Source: Gymnothorax reevesii (lineage: Eukaryota; Chordata; Actinopteri; Anguilliformes; Muraenidae). From it: DNA of 64,000 nt. The notes beneath the pieces were generated by a model. That model was not told the DNA's origin. It saw only the letters and a program-made list of their open reading frames with translations, and made no database searches. Numbering within the stretch: the first letter of the stretch is position 1; each line of letters begins with the position of its first letter. Made by a program: the position numbers and the translations under genes. The DNA is taken from assembly GCA_029721435.1 (NCBI GenBank), contig CM056578.1:17584911-17648910 (forward strand). The letters are read 5' to 3'. Below, in pieces: positions 1-10,400 of the stretch.

Positions 1-575
1 ATAATCCGTGGTTGACTCGGGTAAGATCGCCTGTGATTCGGTGAATAGCGCCTTCTAATGCACATTAAGAGTGACAATGGTTTTGAAAAATGGGTGGCTT
101 TTGGGGGAGAGGGGTTGAGTCATGGAGGAAGACCCTGAATTTGAGACGGAGCCATATGTATGAACTGAAACTAATGCTCATCATTGTGGCGGGCCCACCA
201 AGTCTTGGGTAGGCTGTTGTCTTACGTACACAGTCATCTCCAGAATTGTTGGCAGGCTCAGCACCCCTCGTAAAAACGGGGAAAAAATGACCACAGAAAA
301 TAAACTACGCACATACGTATGACTCAGAGTTTCTATTAAACATTTGGAGAGTCTACATCTTACATCCTCAATAAAACACTGTTTTCAGAAAAAAAAAGAA
401 CCTTTATGAATTGGCACCCCTAAAGAGCATTTAAAGAGTGTCCGATTTCTGATGTTAATGGAAATTCCTAATTGAGTCTGAGTATAATAAATTAAATGCA
501 GTTAGGTTTTTTCTGAACCATGCCATGCTAGTTTGCTGACCTGCACTTTTGCATTGCATTTTGCAAGGGTATTCT
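1..575. other. non-coding sequence, no recognised feature
   Basis: No convincing gene or repeat family was recognised. It would be intronic or 3' to TIM-like gene B if that gene continues off the left edge. A weak 41-nt exon-like interval on the minus strand (226-266) is discussed among the findings. Confidence 0.5.
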
Positions 576-940
576 GCACACTGCAAAAAATGATAAGATC
601 AAAATACTAAGTAAGATGAATTTACTGATTTTAAGACTCAAAACACCATTTTACTTAGTAAGACAAAAACAGTTTCTTGTTTTGAGGGAATTTTTACTAG
701 CTTGCCAATGGGGTAAGTGAATTTCACTTGTAAAGTCAAATATTAACTAGTTATATGTTACTATTTGACTTGACAAGTGAAATTTACTTACCCCAGTGGT
801 AAGCTGGTAAACATTACCTCAAAACAAGAATTTTTTTTTTGTCTTACTAAGAAAAATGGTGATAGAAATAAGTGTTTAAAGTCTTAAAATAAGTAAATTC
901 ATCTTACCTAGTATTTTTACCTCATCATTTTTTGCTGTGC
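576..940. mobile_element. foldback MITE with long inverted arms
   Basis: The segment starts CACTGCAAAAAATGA and ends with the imperfect complement TCATTTTTTGCTGTG. The two halves are inverted copies of each other over about 170 bp: the left half holds ACTAAGTAAGATGAATTTACT and AAGTGAATTTCACTTG-like blocks, and the right half holds their complements. The centre is itself near-palindromic (TAACTAGTTA). There is no open frame, so this is a non-autonomous DNA transposon. The CACTGCAAAA end type recurs at 57091-57300. The superfamily cannot be assigned by eye. Confidence 0.75.
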
Positions 941-1497
941 ATACCGAATCAATCTTGCGGACATCAACTCATATAGAAGCTGACTGAACACAGTGACCCC
1001 ATGCAGACCATGTTGCATCATGGGAACTGCTGGTCAGATTCTACATTGCAAAACCAGGAGATAAATGTGGAAAAGGGAACAGAGAATGCCTACATTTCCG
1101 ATGGCAGACAACAGCTTTAGCTAATCAAAGGTTAGTGCAGCCTTTTTTTTTTTTTTACATGTAGCGCTAGCGCTACAGGCTGTGCTGAAAGTACATACAA
1201 CATTTGTGAGCAGTGATCTTCATTTTTTCTTTTTCTTTTTTTTGCAATTCTTTGCAACAGCTGTGCTTTTGAGTACACTCACAGGGATGTAATGGAGCCA
1301 CGACACCAGGCGAAAGCTAAAAGGCTAAAGTTAGCCTAAGCACAAAGAATAGTGGGAGCAGACAATTAGCTCTTGTATAATGAACAGTAAATCATGTCTG
1401 TATAGAACAGTCAAGGAGAAGCCTGTATGTTACATTATATTGTCTGGCTGGCATGAACCCCCCCCCAAAAAAGAAAAAAAATTTAAAATTCAGATAA
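941..1497. other. non-coding spacer with small palindrome
   Basis: No gene is seen. It contains poly-T runs and a perfect 18-bp palindrome, TGTAGCGCTAGCGCTACA, at 1160-1177. Confidence 0.5.
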
Positions 1498-2028
1498 CCC
1501 TATAATGCCCAGACACAGACATCATCAGGAAAAATATGACCCAGTAATATTTTTGAAGTATTGAAGGGTAATTTCAGATCCACTGTTCATCATTAGGTTT
1601 TGTGACAGCAAAATATACATTGCTGAACAGAACTTCTAATTCCAGGAGTATCATATCTGATACAGCCAAAAATCAGCTCCCCTCCAGAACTCAACACTCG
1701 GAATTTCAAATTATTTATATGCTCTCTAATATCTATAGCTATCCCTTAACATGTTTAAGAATAAGTTCTTGTGCAATATTTACCTTGGAATGCCGAATTT
1801 CACTGCCAAAGTCCAAGGAAATTCATGAATTCCCATTCACATGTGAGCTACTACCTTGAAGTGAGTGACTAGGGGAGAGACTCCTGTAATCTCACTTCTT
1901 CCATCCAGGTGGCAGCACTGTGTATCAGACATGATACAGTGAGCAGTCGTGGTTGTGTTGCATCGTAGCAGGTGGGCATGGTCCTTCAAATTTGATGTAT
2001 CATATATGATACAGGGGGCATTATAGGG
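1498..2028. mobile_element. piggyBac-like MITE with TTAA-type ends
   Basis: The ends are inverted copies: CCCTATAATGCCC on the left (from 1498) and GGGCATTATAGGG on the right (ending at 2028). The right flank is TTAA and the left flank ATAA, which looks like a TTAA target duplication with one change, as expected of piggyBac-type insertion. The interior has no transposase. It carries three copies of a dyad-symmetric box, GTATCA-N4-TGATAC, at 1648-1663, 1922-1937 and 1997-2012. A second TTAA-flanked element with related termini lies at 48794-49293. Confidence 0.6.
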
Positions 2029-2129
2029 TTAATGTTACAATATTGTGTCAATAATTTTTTATTTTGTAAAATAGAGTTCACTCTTTATTTTCAAATGAGC
2101 ATAGATTACAGCACCTACCAATTGGTGTG

Positions 2130-2384
2130 CTAACAGTTGTCTAAAAAGAAACGAAGGCTTTTTGTTGTTAGTCTGTGGTCACATTGTACAGACGGAATGC
2201 ACCAACCACCCTGCTTGGCAAGTGCTTGGGACAAGCAGGCTGTCATTTCATTCTGAACAAGTGTGAACACGACTCTGCATTCGGTTCGCCATTCTTCATT
2301 AAAGCTGTGTTTACGAGAAGCATCACATAAAATTGACTGGGCACTGCTAGTTTGGCCAGTAACGATACTGAGGGCCTGTATCAC
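2130..2384 (-). pseudogene. possible hAT-type transposase N-terminal remnant
   Basis: The minus-strand frame contains KHSFNEEWRTECRVVFTLVQ followed by a Cys/His-containing stretch. FNEEW followed by a short zinc-finger-like region is typical of the N terminus of hAT-derived proteins of the GTF2IRD2/ZBED5 kind. The expected Cys-x2-Cys pattern is not intact, so this is at best a decayed fragment. The identification is by motif memory only. Confidence 0.3.
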
Positions 2385-2639
2385 AAAGCAGCTTGGATAA
2401 GAACATGGAGAAGAGCTCGGAGTCCCTGTTTAGAAGGTTTTCAGTGCTGCTATCTGGCTAAGTCATGGAGCGTGCTTTGAAATACAAGACCCCAATTCAC
2501 GCACATTTGGCTATTGCAACTGCTGCAGCGACACAAGAAGTGTTCTGCTCAGACCACTTGTGATATTCGGAAAGTCTTGAATTAAGACAGTGACATTTTT
2601 CACATTTGAATCATCTCCTCCCTAGGACGATATCGTAAG

Positions 2640-3590
<951 letters not shown>

Positions 3591-3630
<40 letters not shown>

Positions 3631-3634
3631 CACA
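3591..3634. repeat. (TG)n(TA)n microsatellite
   Basis: About 14 TG units run directly into TATATATATA and then CACACG. It lies at the junction between the Tc1-like element and the zinc-finger fragment. Confidence 0.9.
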
Positions 3635-3648
3635 CGAGGGCACTGGAA

Positions 3649-4041
3649 AGTTTGAGAGGTGAAAGATTGCAGCACACGAGACTAAGGCGTAATGTTGGGA
3701 AGGGTAATATCACCGAGGCCACAGATGAACATGGAAATGCTGTAGGGTTATCTTGTTATGAAGGTGGACGATTGTGTCTGAGCAGGGCAGGCCTAGTAAG
3801 TCACCTCAGATCACACCAACAACATGAACCGATTAATTATCCACCATTAGCTGTCAACACAACATGCAACGAGTGTGGCAAGGTATGCAAGAACGAAGGT
3901 GGTCTAAAGAGACACATGAAAATTCATGGTGTTCAACCAGTACGACACACTGCTAGGCGTAGTCACGTCTGTTCTATATGTACCAGAGAATGCAAGTCTT
4001 TAGCTGGGCTCAAAAGCCACATACGAGCAGCGCACTGCTAA
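3649..4041 (+). pseudogene. zinc-finger C-terminus of a probable non-LTR retroelement
   Basis: An uninterrupted frame ends in a stop at 4039-4041. It carries an SLRGERLQHTRLRRNVG basic segment and then a degenerate finger (CYEGGRLCLSRAGLVSHLRSH), followed by two C2H2 fingers: CNECGKVCKNEGGLKRHMKIH and CSICTRECKSLAGLKSHIRAAH. The spacing C-x2-C-x12-H-x3/4-H fits C2H2. The CKSLAGLKSHxR style of finger is known at the C-terminus of fish reverse-transcriptase polyproteins, so I read this as a 5'-truncated retroelement copy rather than a host gene. No reverse transcriptase sequence is visible upstream because the Tc1 element abuts it. A host zinc-finger gene is a less likely alternative. Confidence 0.5.
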
Positions 4042-5162
4042 GCTGCATACCTCAATTTCTTTTCTTTTACAAAGCAATGGCAATACTTGAACACGAGTTT
4101 GCTGCCACCATATATATATATATGTATATAATTTAGATTTATATTTAGCAATGTGATTTATATTTAACGTTTAGATTTAGTATTTAATTTCCTACACCTT
4201 TTCTACGCCAGTTTACACATTTGTGCGTAAATGTGGGAAAAAGAGATCGTTTAAAATGGCAACAATCTTTTATCCCGGTTTTTGACGCTAAATGTGTAAA
4301 AACTGCACAGTATAAAACAACACACCCTATTTTACAAACGGCGCCCCATAGCACTCAAGTCTCAGCAAGTATCACCAAGAAGTCAGTCATGTGTTGTGGT
4401 TAGCTAGGTGTTGTTATTGCAGTGGTATTATTAAGCTGAGAGTGCTTATACATCTGCAGAGCTGTGAAAAAGTATTTTTTGCCCCCCTCCTGATATCTGC
4501 TTTTTGTATTTACTTGGGTTATCTTTGCCAAGTATTAAAATTTGTTTGATCTGATACATTTAAATGTGACAAATATGCAAAAAAAAGACTGTGCCTGACT
4601 GGGATTCAGAGGTGGTTGAAGCCCTAGTTTAGCCAAACGATCAGTAAAGCTGCTGTACAGTACTGCTGTCCTGCCCTTGAGCAAAGCTCTTAACCTCTCA
4701 ATGATCAGGTAATCAGCCCCTGCTAAGTCCGATCAACTGGATGAAAAATAAGCTCTGGATAAAAGCATATAAGCTAAATAATGGTAATTTTGGTAATGGT
4801 AATAGCAGTGGATGCTATTGGAAAACCAGCACATAACTCATACCATACGTAAAGTACCTCACAATGAAACTAGGGAGGCCTTAAACTTAATCAAAATACT
4901 TTATGTAAAGAAAATGTCCCTGTCATGAGCCACTGAAACTAGCCCTTCCTTTCTGCCCATGTAGCACTGTCCATATTCACTTCTCCACTTAATGGCAGGA
5001 ATTCTGCATCAATGCATGTTTTAGCACCTCTTTGAAAACTCTTCAAATTTAATTTTCCCAAAACAGTGACTAAATCATCGAAGGCTGTAAACACACCAAA
5101 TGTTTTCTCAATTAAACAGATGAGAAAAATATTTGCCAAATTAATTTGGAAATAAAGAAAAT
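4042..5162. other. non-coding spacer with SINE-like tail
   Basis: AT-rich sequence with a short TATATA run near 4111-4125. A teleost interspersed repeat, probably SINE-derived, lies at about 4585-4775: it has the CCTTGAGCAAAGCTCTTAAC block and ends in AGCTCTGGATAAAAGCATAT. No gene is seen. Confidence 0.5.
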
Positions 5163-6730
5163 ACAACCCCATTTCCAAAAAAGTTGGGATGCTGTGTAAA
5201 ATATGAATGAAAACACAATGATTTGCTAACCATCAAAACCCCACGTTTAATTGAAGATAGAACAAAGACGGCATATCAAGTGTTGAGACTGAGAAATTTT
5301 AGTTTTTTGAAAAATGTCTGCTGATATTGAATTTGATGCATTACATTACAGAGTTGTAAATGTATTGTAATGTAATGATACCAGCAACAGGTTTCAAAAA
5401 AATTGGGGCAGGGGTAACAAAAGACTGAAAAAGTTGCCTGATTCATGATGAATACACCTTGTGGAACATATCACTGCTAATTAGGTTCATTGGCAACAGG
5501 ACAGTTATATGAATGTATAAAGACAGCATTTTAGAGAGGCTAAGTCTGTGAAAGACTGTTTTGGCAAATACAACCCCAATTTCAAAATAGTGGGGACAAA
5601 GTGTAAATCGTGAATAAAATCAAAATGCAATGACTTTCAGATCACATGAGCCGATATGTTATTTACAATAGAACATGTCTGAGTTTCAACATTTGAAATG
5701 TTATACATTTTACATTTTAATCTAAAAAATGATATTATTTCAAATTTTCTAGCTGCAACAGGTCTCAAAAAAGGTCCCACTTGGTTTCCGGAGCAGAACT
5801 CAAAAACTACTGGCCCCAGCTCAACGAAACTTTGTGTGGAACAATCAACATGCCTAGATGTGCCTTTTAGGGTTTACACCTTTCTCAGAATAGAATATTA
5901 GGTGGGGGATATAGCCGACTCTGTCTGCTTGTTTTTTATATTGCGCAAAATTTACAGTAATTACGGTACTTTCAAAATTACGCGCATATTTGTGTCGGCA
6001 AGGACACGTTCGGCGTAAAAGGGTTAAGCATGATCCCGATGCGCCACCGTGTTCTGTGGGCCAAGGCTCATTTAAAATGAACTGTAGCAGAGTGGCAAAT
6101 TGCCCTGTGGTCAGATGAGTCCAAATTAGACATTCTTGTTGGAAATCATGGGCGTTGTGTCCTCCGGGCTAAAGTGGATAAAGACCACCCCTCCTGTTAT
6201 CAGCTTTCAGTTCAAAAGCCAGCATCTCTGATGGTATGGGGATGCATTAGTGCATATGGTGTGGGACCCTTGCATGTTTTAAAAAGCACCATGAATTCTG
6301 AAAGGTATATAAAGGTTTTAGAGCAACATATGCTCCCCTTCAGACGACATCTATTCCAGGGAAGGCCTTGTGTATTTCAGCAGGGCAATGCAAAACCACA
6401 TACTACAGCTATTACCACATGGCTTCGTCGTAGAAAAGTCCTTTTGCTAAACCGGCCTGTGTGCAGTCTTGATCTTTCACCGATTGAGAACATTTGGCGC
6501 ATAAACAAAAAGTCCATCAAAGGAGAGATGATGCAACACAGTGGCAAATGTGCCCTTGTCCCAACTTTTTTGAAAGATGATGCTGGCATCAAACTCAAAA
6601 TGAGGATATATTTTTCAAAAAAAACAATTAAATTTCTCAGTTTCAACATCTATGTTGTCATTTTACAACTGTCAAATAAATACAGAATTTAAATGATTTG
6701 TCATTCTGTTTGTGCCAGCTTTTTGGGAAA
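5163..6730 (+). mobile_element. Tc1/mariner-like element interrupted by other repeats
   Basis: The left terminus reads TACAACCCCATTTCCAAAA (5163), the standard start of a fish Tc1-like family. Subterminal sequence near 5270-5310 (GTTGAGACTGAGAAATTTTAG) is complementary to AATTTCTCAGTTTCAACATC near 6630-6650, giving long inverted termini. Transposase pieces on the plus strand include the [18 protein letters not shown] frame (about 6210-6270), [11 protein letters not shown] and [18 protein letters not shown]. The conserved D and E of [11 protein letters not shown] are present, but the first catalytic region has stops. The interval from about 5574 to 6024 does not belong to this element (separate entry). 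Confidence 0.75.
5574..6024. mobile_element. two repeat fragments inserted in the Tc1-like element
   Basis: At 5574 a second terminus, ACAACCCCAATTTCAAAATAG, begins. It matches a different Tc1-like family, whose complement ends at 61871 (CCACCGTTTTGGAATTGGGG side); the shared block includes ATGACTTTCAGATCACATGA. From about 5890 the sequence switches to a GGTGGGGGATATAGCC repeat of the kind also seen at 17430. Transposase sequence of the outer element resumes near 6025. Confidence 0.55.
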
Positions 6731-7160
6731 CAGGATTGTTTGCTGAGTAAAAGTGTTGTTATGGTCTATGGAAACCAAATGTTGCTTTGATTTGGCATTA
6801 CGATGGATCTAATAATGCATTTTCAAACTTTCAATCTGAGAAAAAAGTTTCTATCTCTTGCAATTCCCTCCAAACTTCAAATGAAACTCAGGCAACAACA
6901 AACGACTTAATCAAAATGCAAAAATGAACGGCTAGCAATTTACCCCCATCTCATATACGCTGATGTCAGTGAGGTGGTGTGGGGGCGTTCTGTGTTCTGG
7001 TTGGAGTTTGCCATGTTCTAACTGAAATGGGAGATATGCAAGCTTACTACCGAGTCATAAAGCCAGTTATTGAGTCATCACAAACCAACACACCGCACAC
7101 CAGTTCTAAAGCTCGAAGAAAATAACTAATACGAAAACCATGACATTTATGTCAATGGTA
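6731..7160. other. non-coding spacer
   Basis: No gene or known repeat was recognised between the Tc1-like element and the 24-bp tandem repeat. Confidence 0.5.
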
Positions 7161-7365
7161 GCCATCATGCTTGCATGCACCAGAGCCATCGCGTTTAAAT
7201 CAATCTAAGCCATCGTGTTTATATCGGTCAAAGCCACTGTGCACATTCCAATCCAAGCTATCACGTTTATTGATGCCGTTGCGCTTACATGAGGGCTGTC
7301 GCATTTTGCTTTGATCAAAGTCATTTTTCTCATATTGATTAGAGCAGTTATGCTTGGATCGAAGG
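7161..7365. repeat. degenerate 24-bp tandem repeat, about eight to nine units
   Basis: Units begin GCCATC or a variant (GCCATCATGC, GCCATCGCGT, GCCATCGTGT, GCCACTGTGC, GCTATCACGT, GCTGTCGCAT and so on). The first four units, at 7161, 7185, 7209 and 7233, are exactly 24 bp. Later units vary from about 18 to 25 bp. Neither strand stays open through it, so it is treated as an old minisatellite just 3' of gene B exon 3. Confidence 0.7.
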
Positions 7366-7388
7366 ACGCATCACATACTCATACTCAC

Positions 7389-7457
7389 CTGTATTAGAGG
7401 GTGGTTGGGGGGTGGTGCCGCACCTGGGCACCGCTGGGGCCGTCGTCATGACAGGAG
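7389..7457 (-). CDS. TIM gene B exon 3, mucin-like stalk
   Basis: A 69-nt exon, phase 1 at both ends, with acceptor CTGTCTCTCCAG and donor ACAG|GTGAGT. It encodes about 23 residues rich in Pro and Thr (P-P-V-M-T-T-A-P-A-V-P, then R-C-G-T-T-P-Q-P-P-S-N-T), as expected for the O-glycosylated stalk that follows a TIM IgV domain. It contains one cysteine. It is far shorter than a mammalian TIM-1 mucin domain, but gene A's stalk is short too. Confidence 0.75.
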
Positions 7458-10400
7458 CTGGAGAGACAGAGAGCCAGATGACTGATGAGGAGTCAGACAG
7501 ATTCATTCAGATTCTATTCAGCATAAAAGACACCCAAAAAAAGTCCCAATGAATGAGTCAATGGGTTTCATTATATGGAGTTAACTAATAGCTTCTGCTT
7601 TTCTCACTACCATATCCCTGCCACCCTGTTCCAAGCGTGACTATAGCCTCAAATTTGTCGTTGGCAGGATGTGAGGGGTGAATGAGTCTCATGGCAGTTG
7701 ACATAATTCAGAAAAGTGTCGAGGAGTTTCCCACTGGACTGGTTGAGTTGGGGCTGCTGATTACCACAATGGCTTGATACATTATTTTTGCTTGGCATCT
7801 CTCTGGACAGACGGGGTGAACGTCATGAAACCAGTACAACCATGAGTGGTGATCTAGGATCAGTTTTCTGTGGCACTAAGCCGAAGCTTATCCATAGAAA
7901 AGTAATCTTGGGTCAGCCCTGTTGCATGAAAATCAGTTTTGATTACGGACCATTGTGCCGTCACATTTTCTGTCTCTGTCTTGTGTCTCGTGCAAGCTTT
8001 CCCCCCCCCCCCTCCCCCGTGAGTGTGTGTGTGTGTGTTTGCGTGCGTGCTTGTGTGAGTGTGTTTATGCACAAGTTAATGCTCGCCTGCCTGTGTTTCG
8101 GAGTCAGAGAGAAAAAGAATAAAATCTCTATGAATGCATTTTAAGATTGTGCGCAAATTTTCCACAAAATTTTATTTACATTTAGTTTGCCGAATTTGTA
8201 CACTGAGCAAATAAATTTCAGCCTTTTCTTTTTATTTCCAAAATGTAAATATTTGGTGTATCTTAGAATATGTTCTCTATTTTTAGATAGTTATTTAACA
8301 CCAGGAAAAAAAGACTTAGGTGTACTGCATGATTCTTCGAACAAAGAAATATAGTACAGGAATGACATATGCCTTTCTGTTTATCCAGCCCAGCTGTCAG
8401 AATGAGAGTTTTGGCCGAAATTAAAACAGTCCATCTCTGCTGTTATGCATATTAACTATGTGTTACTATGTGTATTAACAGAAACTTAAATAGCATTACT
8501 TACGTTTTACAACCCTGAGGGTGTAGAAGATCTTCTTGTCATTGAAGTATCCATCGATGTCCACCCTGCAGCAGTACAGTCCCTTGTCTGTTTGCCTGAC
8601 TCTGGGAATGACAAGGTCAACCTGCCCTGAGATTACGTCCCCGACTACGCGGTACCTGTCCGACACTTTTGAGATGATCCCTTCCCCGTCAGTCTGAGCA
8701 ATGATGTCACTGCACCAGAGTGTTCCACAGCTTCGGCCCCAGCAAACACGACTCAGCCCATACCGCTTCACTGAGTACCGGCAGTTCAGGCTGACCAAAT
8801 GGCCCTCTATGACCTCCAATGCCGAAACCGCCACACTGGTAGCTAGGGAAGGGAGGAAGATCAAGGCAGGAAGTCCAGGGCAGTGTTTGGATTTCCTACC
8901 ACTTACAACTGATCTTGGCCTAAAGTAGCAAGTAGTATTCAGGATATCGTCAGCTGAGAATTAAGGTTTATGTGCACTTTTGAGATTTTTGAGAAAATCA
9001 CAGTTGAAAATCCAGGACTCTGTAGCTTCGATTCTTTTTAGTCAGGTTGCACAGTATTTTTTCTTTGAATGACCAGTGTAATGTGTGGCTAAATGAGCAT
9101 ATCATATCTCTCCTATTAAGACATCTTCCCAGAATTCTTGATACCCAATTTTGCAGATAGACCATTGCAACTTCAGAATTGATTTTATTCCGATATTACA
9201 AGGGTCTATCTGCAAATTGCACGTAAAAATAAATAAATAAATAGACCAGTGAAGGTTCCAGTCTCAAAACAGCTATTTAGAGAAACCGTTAAATTTTTTG
9301 ATTTTCATCAAATGTGAAATAATTTTAGCCAAAGAGTACTTTATGGATAACAACTTGCTTGATGATGTCATTAGGATCTGCACCAAAACATTGCGTGGCA
9401 ATAAATTAGAAGTTGTAACGCCTAAACATAGTTTTTGCTTATGCATCACTCACAACCCACCATAAATGTTTTGGACAGGCACGGGTCGCAGAACTTGGTA
9501 GCTTACAGCCGAGCCCCAGGGTCGCAGTGAACATGGGAGAAAGTTTGGGAAAGAGTTCGGTGCAAAGTGCTTGTCAACAGTGGCGGTTTTTGATATGGGA
9601 GACATGGGCAGTCACTCAGGGCGGCATCTTGACAGGGGGTGCCGGCGAGAGCTGCCATCACTTGATTAGATAACTCCAGTCAGTGGATTAAAAATAAAAT
9701 TACAGGCCGCGCTTGTGACAATAGTGATTAGCACGTGACAATCACTTATGACTTGCGCATCACGCTACACGATCGATTCCTTGGCTCCTACCCGATATAT
9801 ATACCGGGAGTCTTGCCCCTCGTGTCAAGTGCCGGTGGCGTGCTCTGTGTGCACGCCCCACACAGGGGTAGAAAGAGAGATGTTCTGTCTTGGGGGCCGC
9901 ACAAATTGCAAGTGTGGAGTGCTTTTGTAGTACTTCTGAGGCATGTTACTCGTGCTACTTACTATTATTGCAATGCCCCTATTAGCCGTGCTGCTGACTT
10001 CGTTCAGGCACACAAGGGGAATATGGGTTCCGTATGAAGTGTATGCATTCTTGATTTTCTGCAAGACCCATAGAATTTGCATGTGCTGGACCAAAAGTCT
10101 TTATGACTAGTGTGCAACCTTCTACGGTGCTGAACACACGTGTCTTGGAAGTTTCAAGCATAGACTGTATGAAAAGATCGACGCAGCAGCCGGATCTGAA
10201 AAGTCAGGCCAATGTGGAAATCTCTAAAACTTGCATTCTATTTAATGGCTAGCAGATGGTGATGTCAGTGGTTGCAGAACAAAGTTCAATGCTATAGGGG
10301 TCTATGAGAAAATGACCCTACTTTCCTACCTGATTTATTATTTCAATAATGATTTTCCACATTATTTTATAGTATCTATTGCAAGTTTCAAGTCTCCTTC

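Noticed and set aside
8701..8928. Plus-strand frame antisense to the gene B IgV exon
   Set aside because: Shadow of the real minus-strand exon; no domain in the plus frame.
9579..10094. hAT-like start ACAGTGGCGGTTT and cysteine-rich frames at 9735-10094
   Set aside because: No complementary end or target duplication was found. The cysteine spacing matches no zinc-binding domain I can name, so neither an element nor a gene is claimed.
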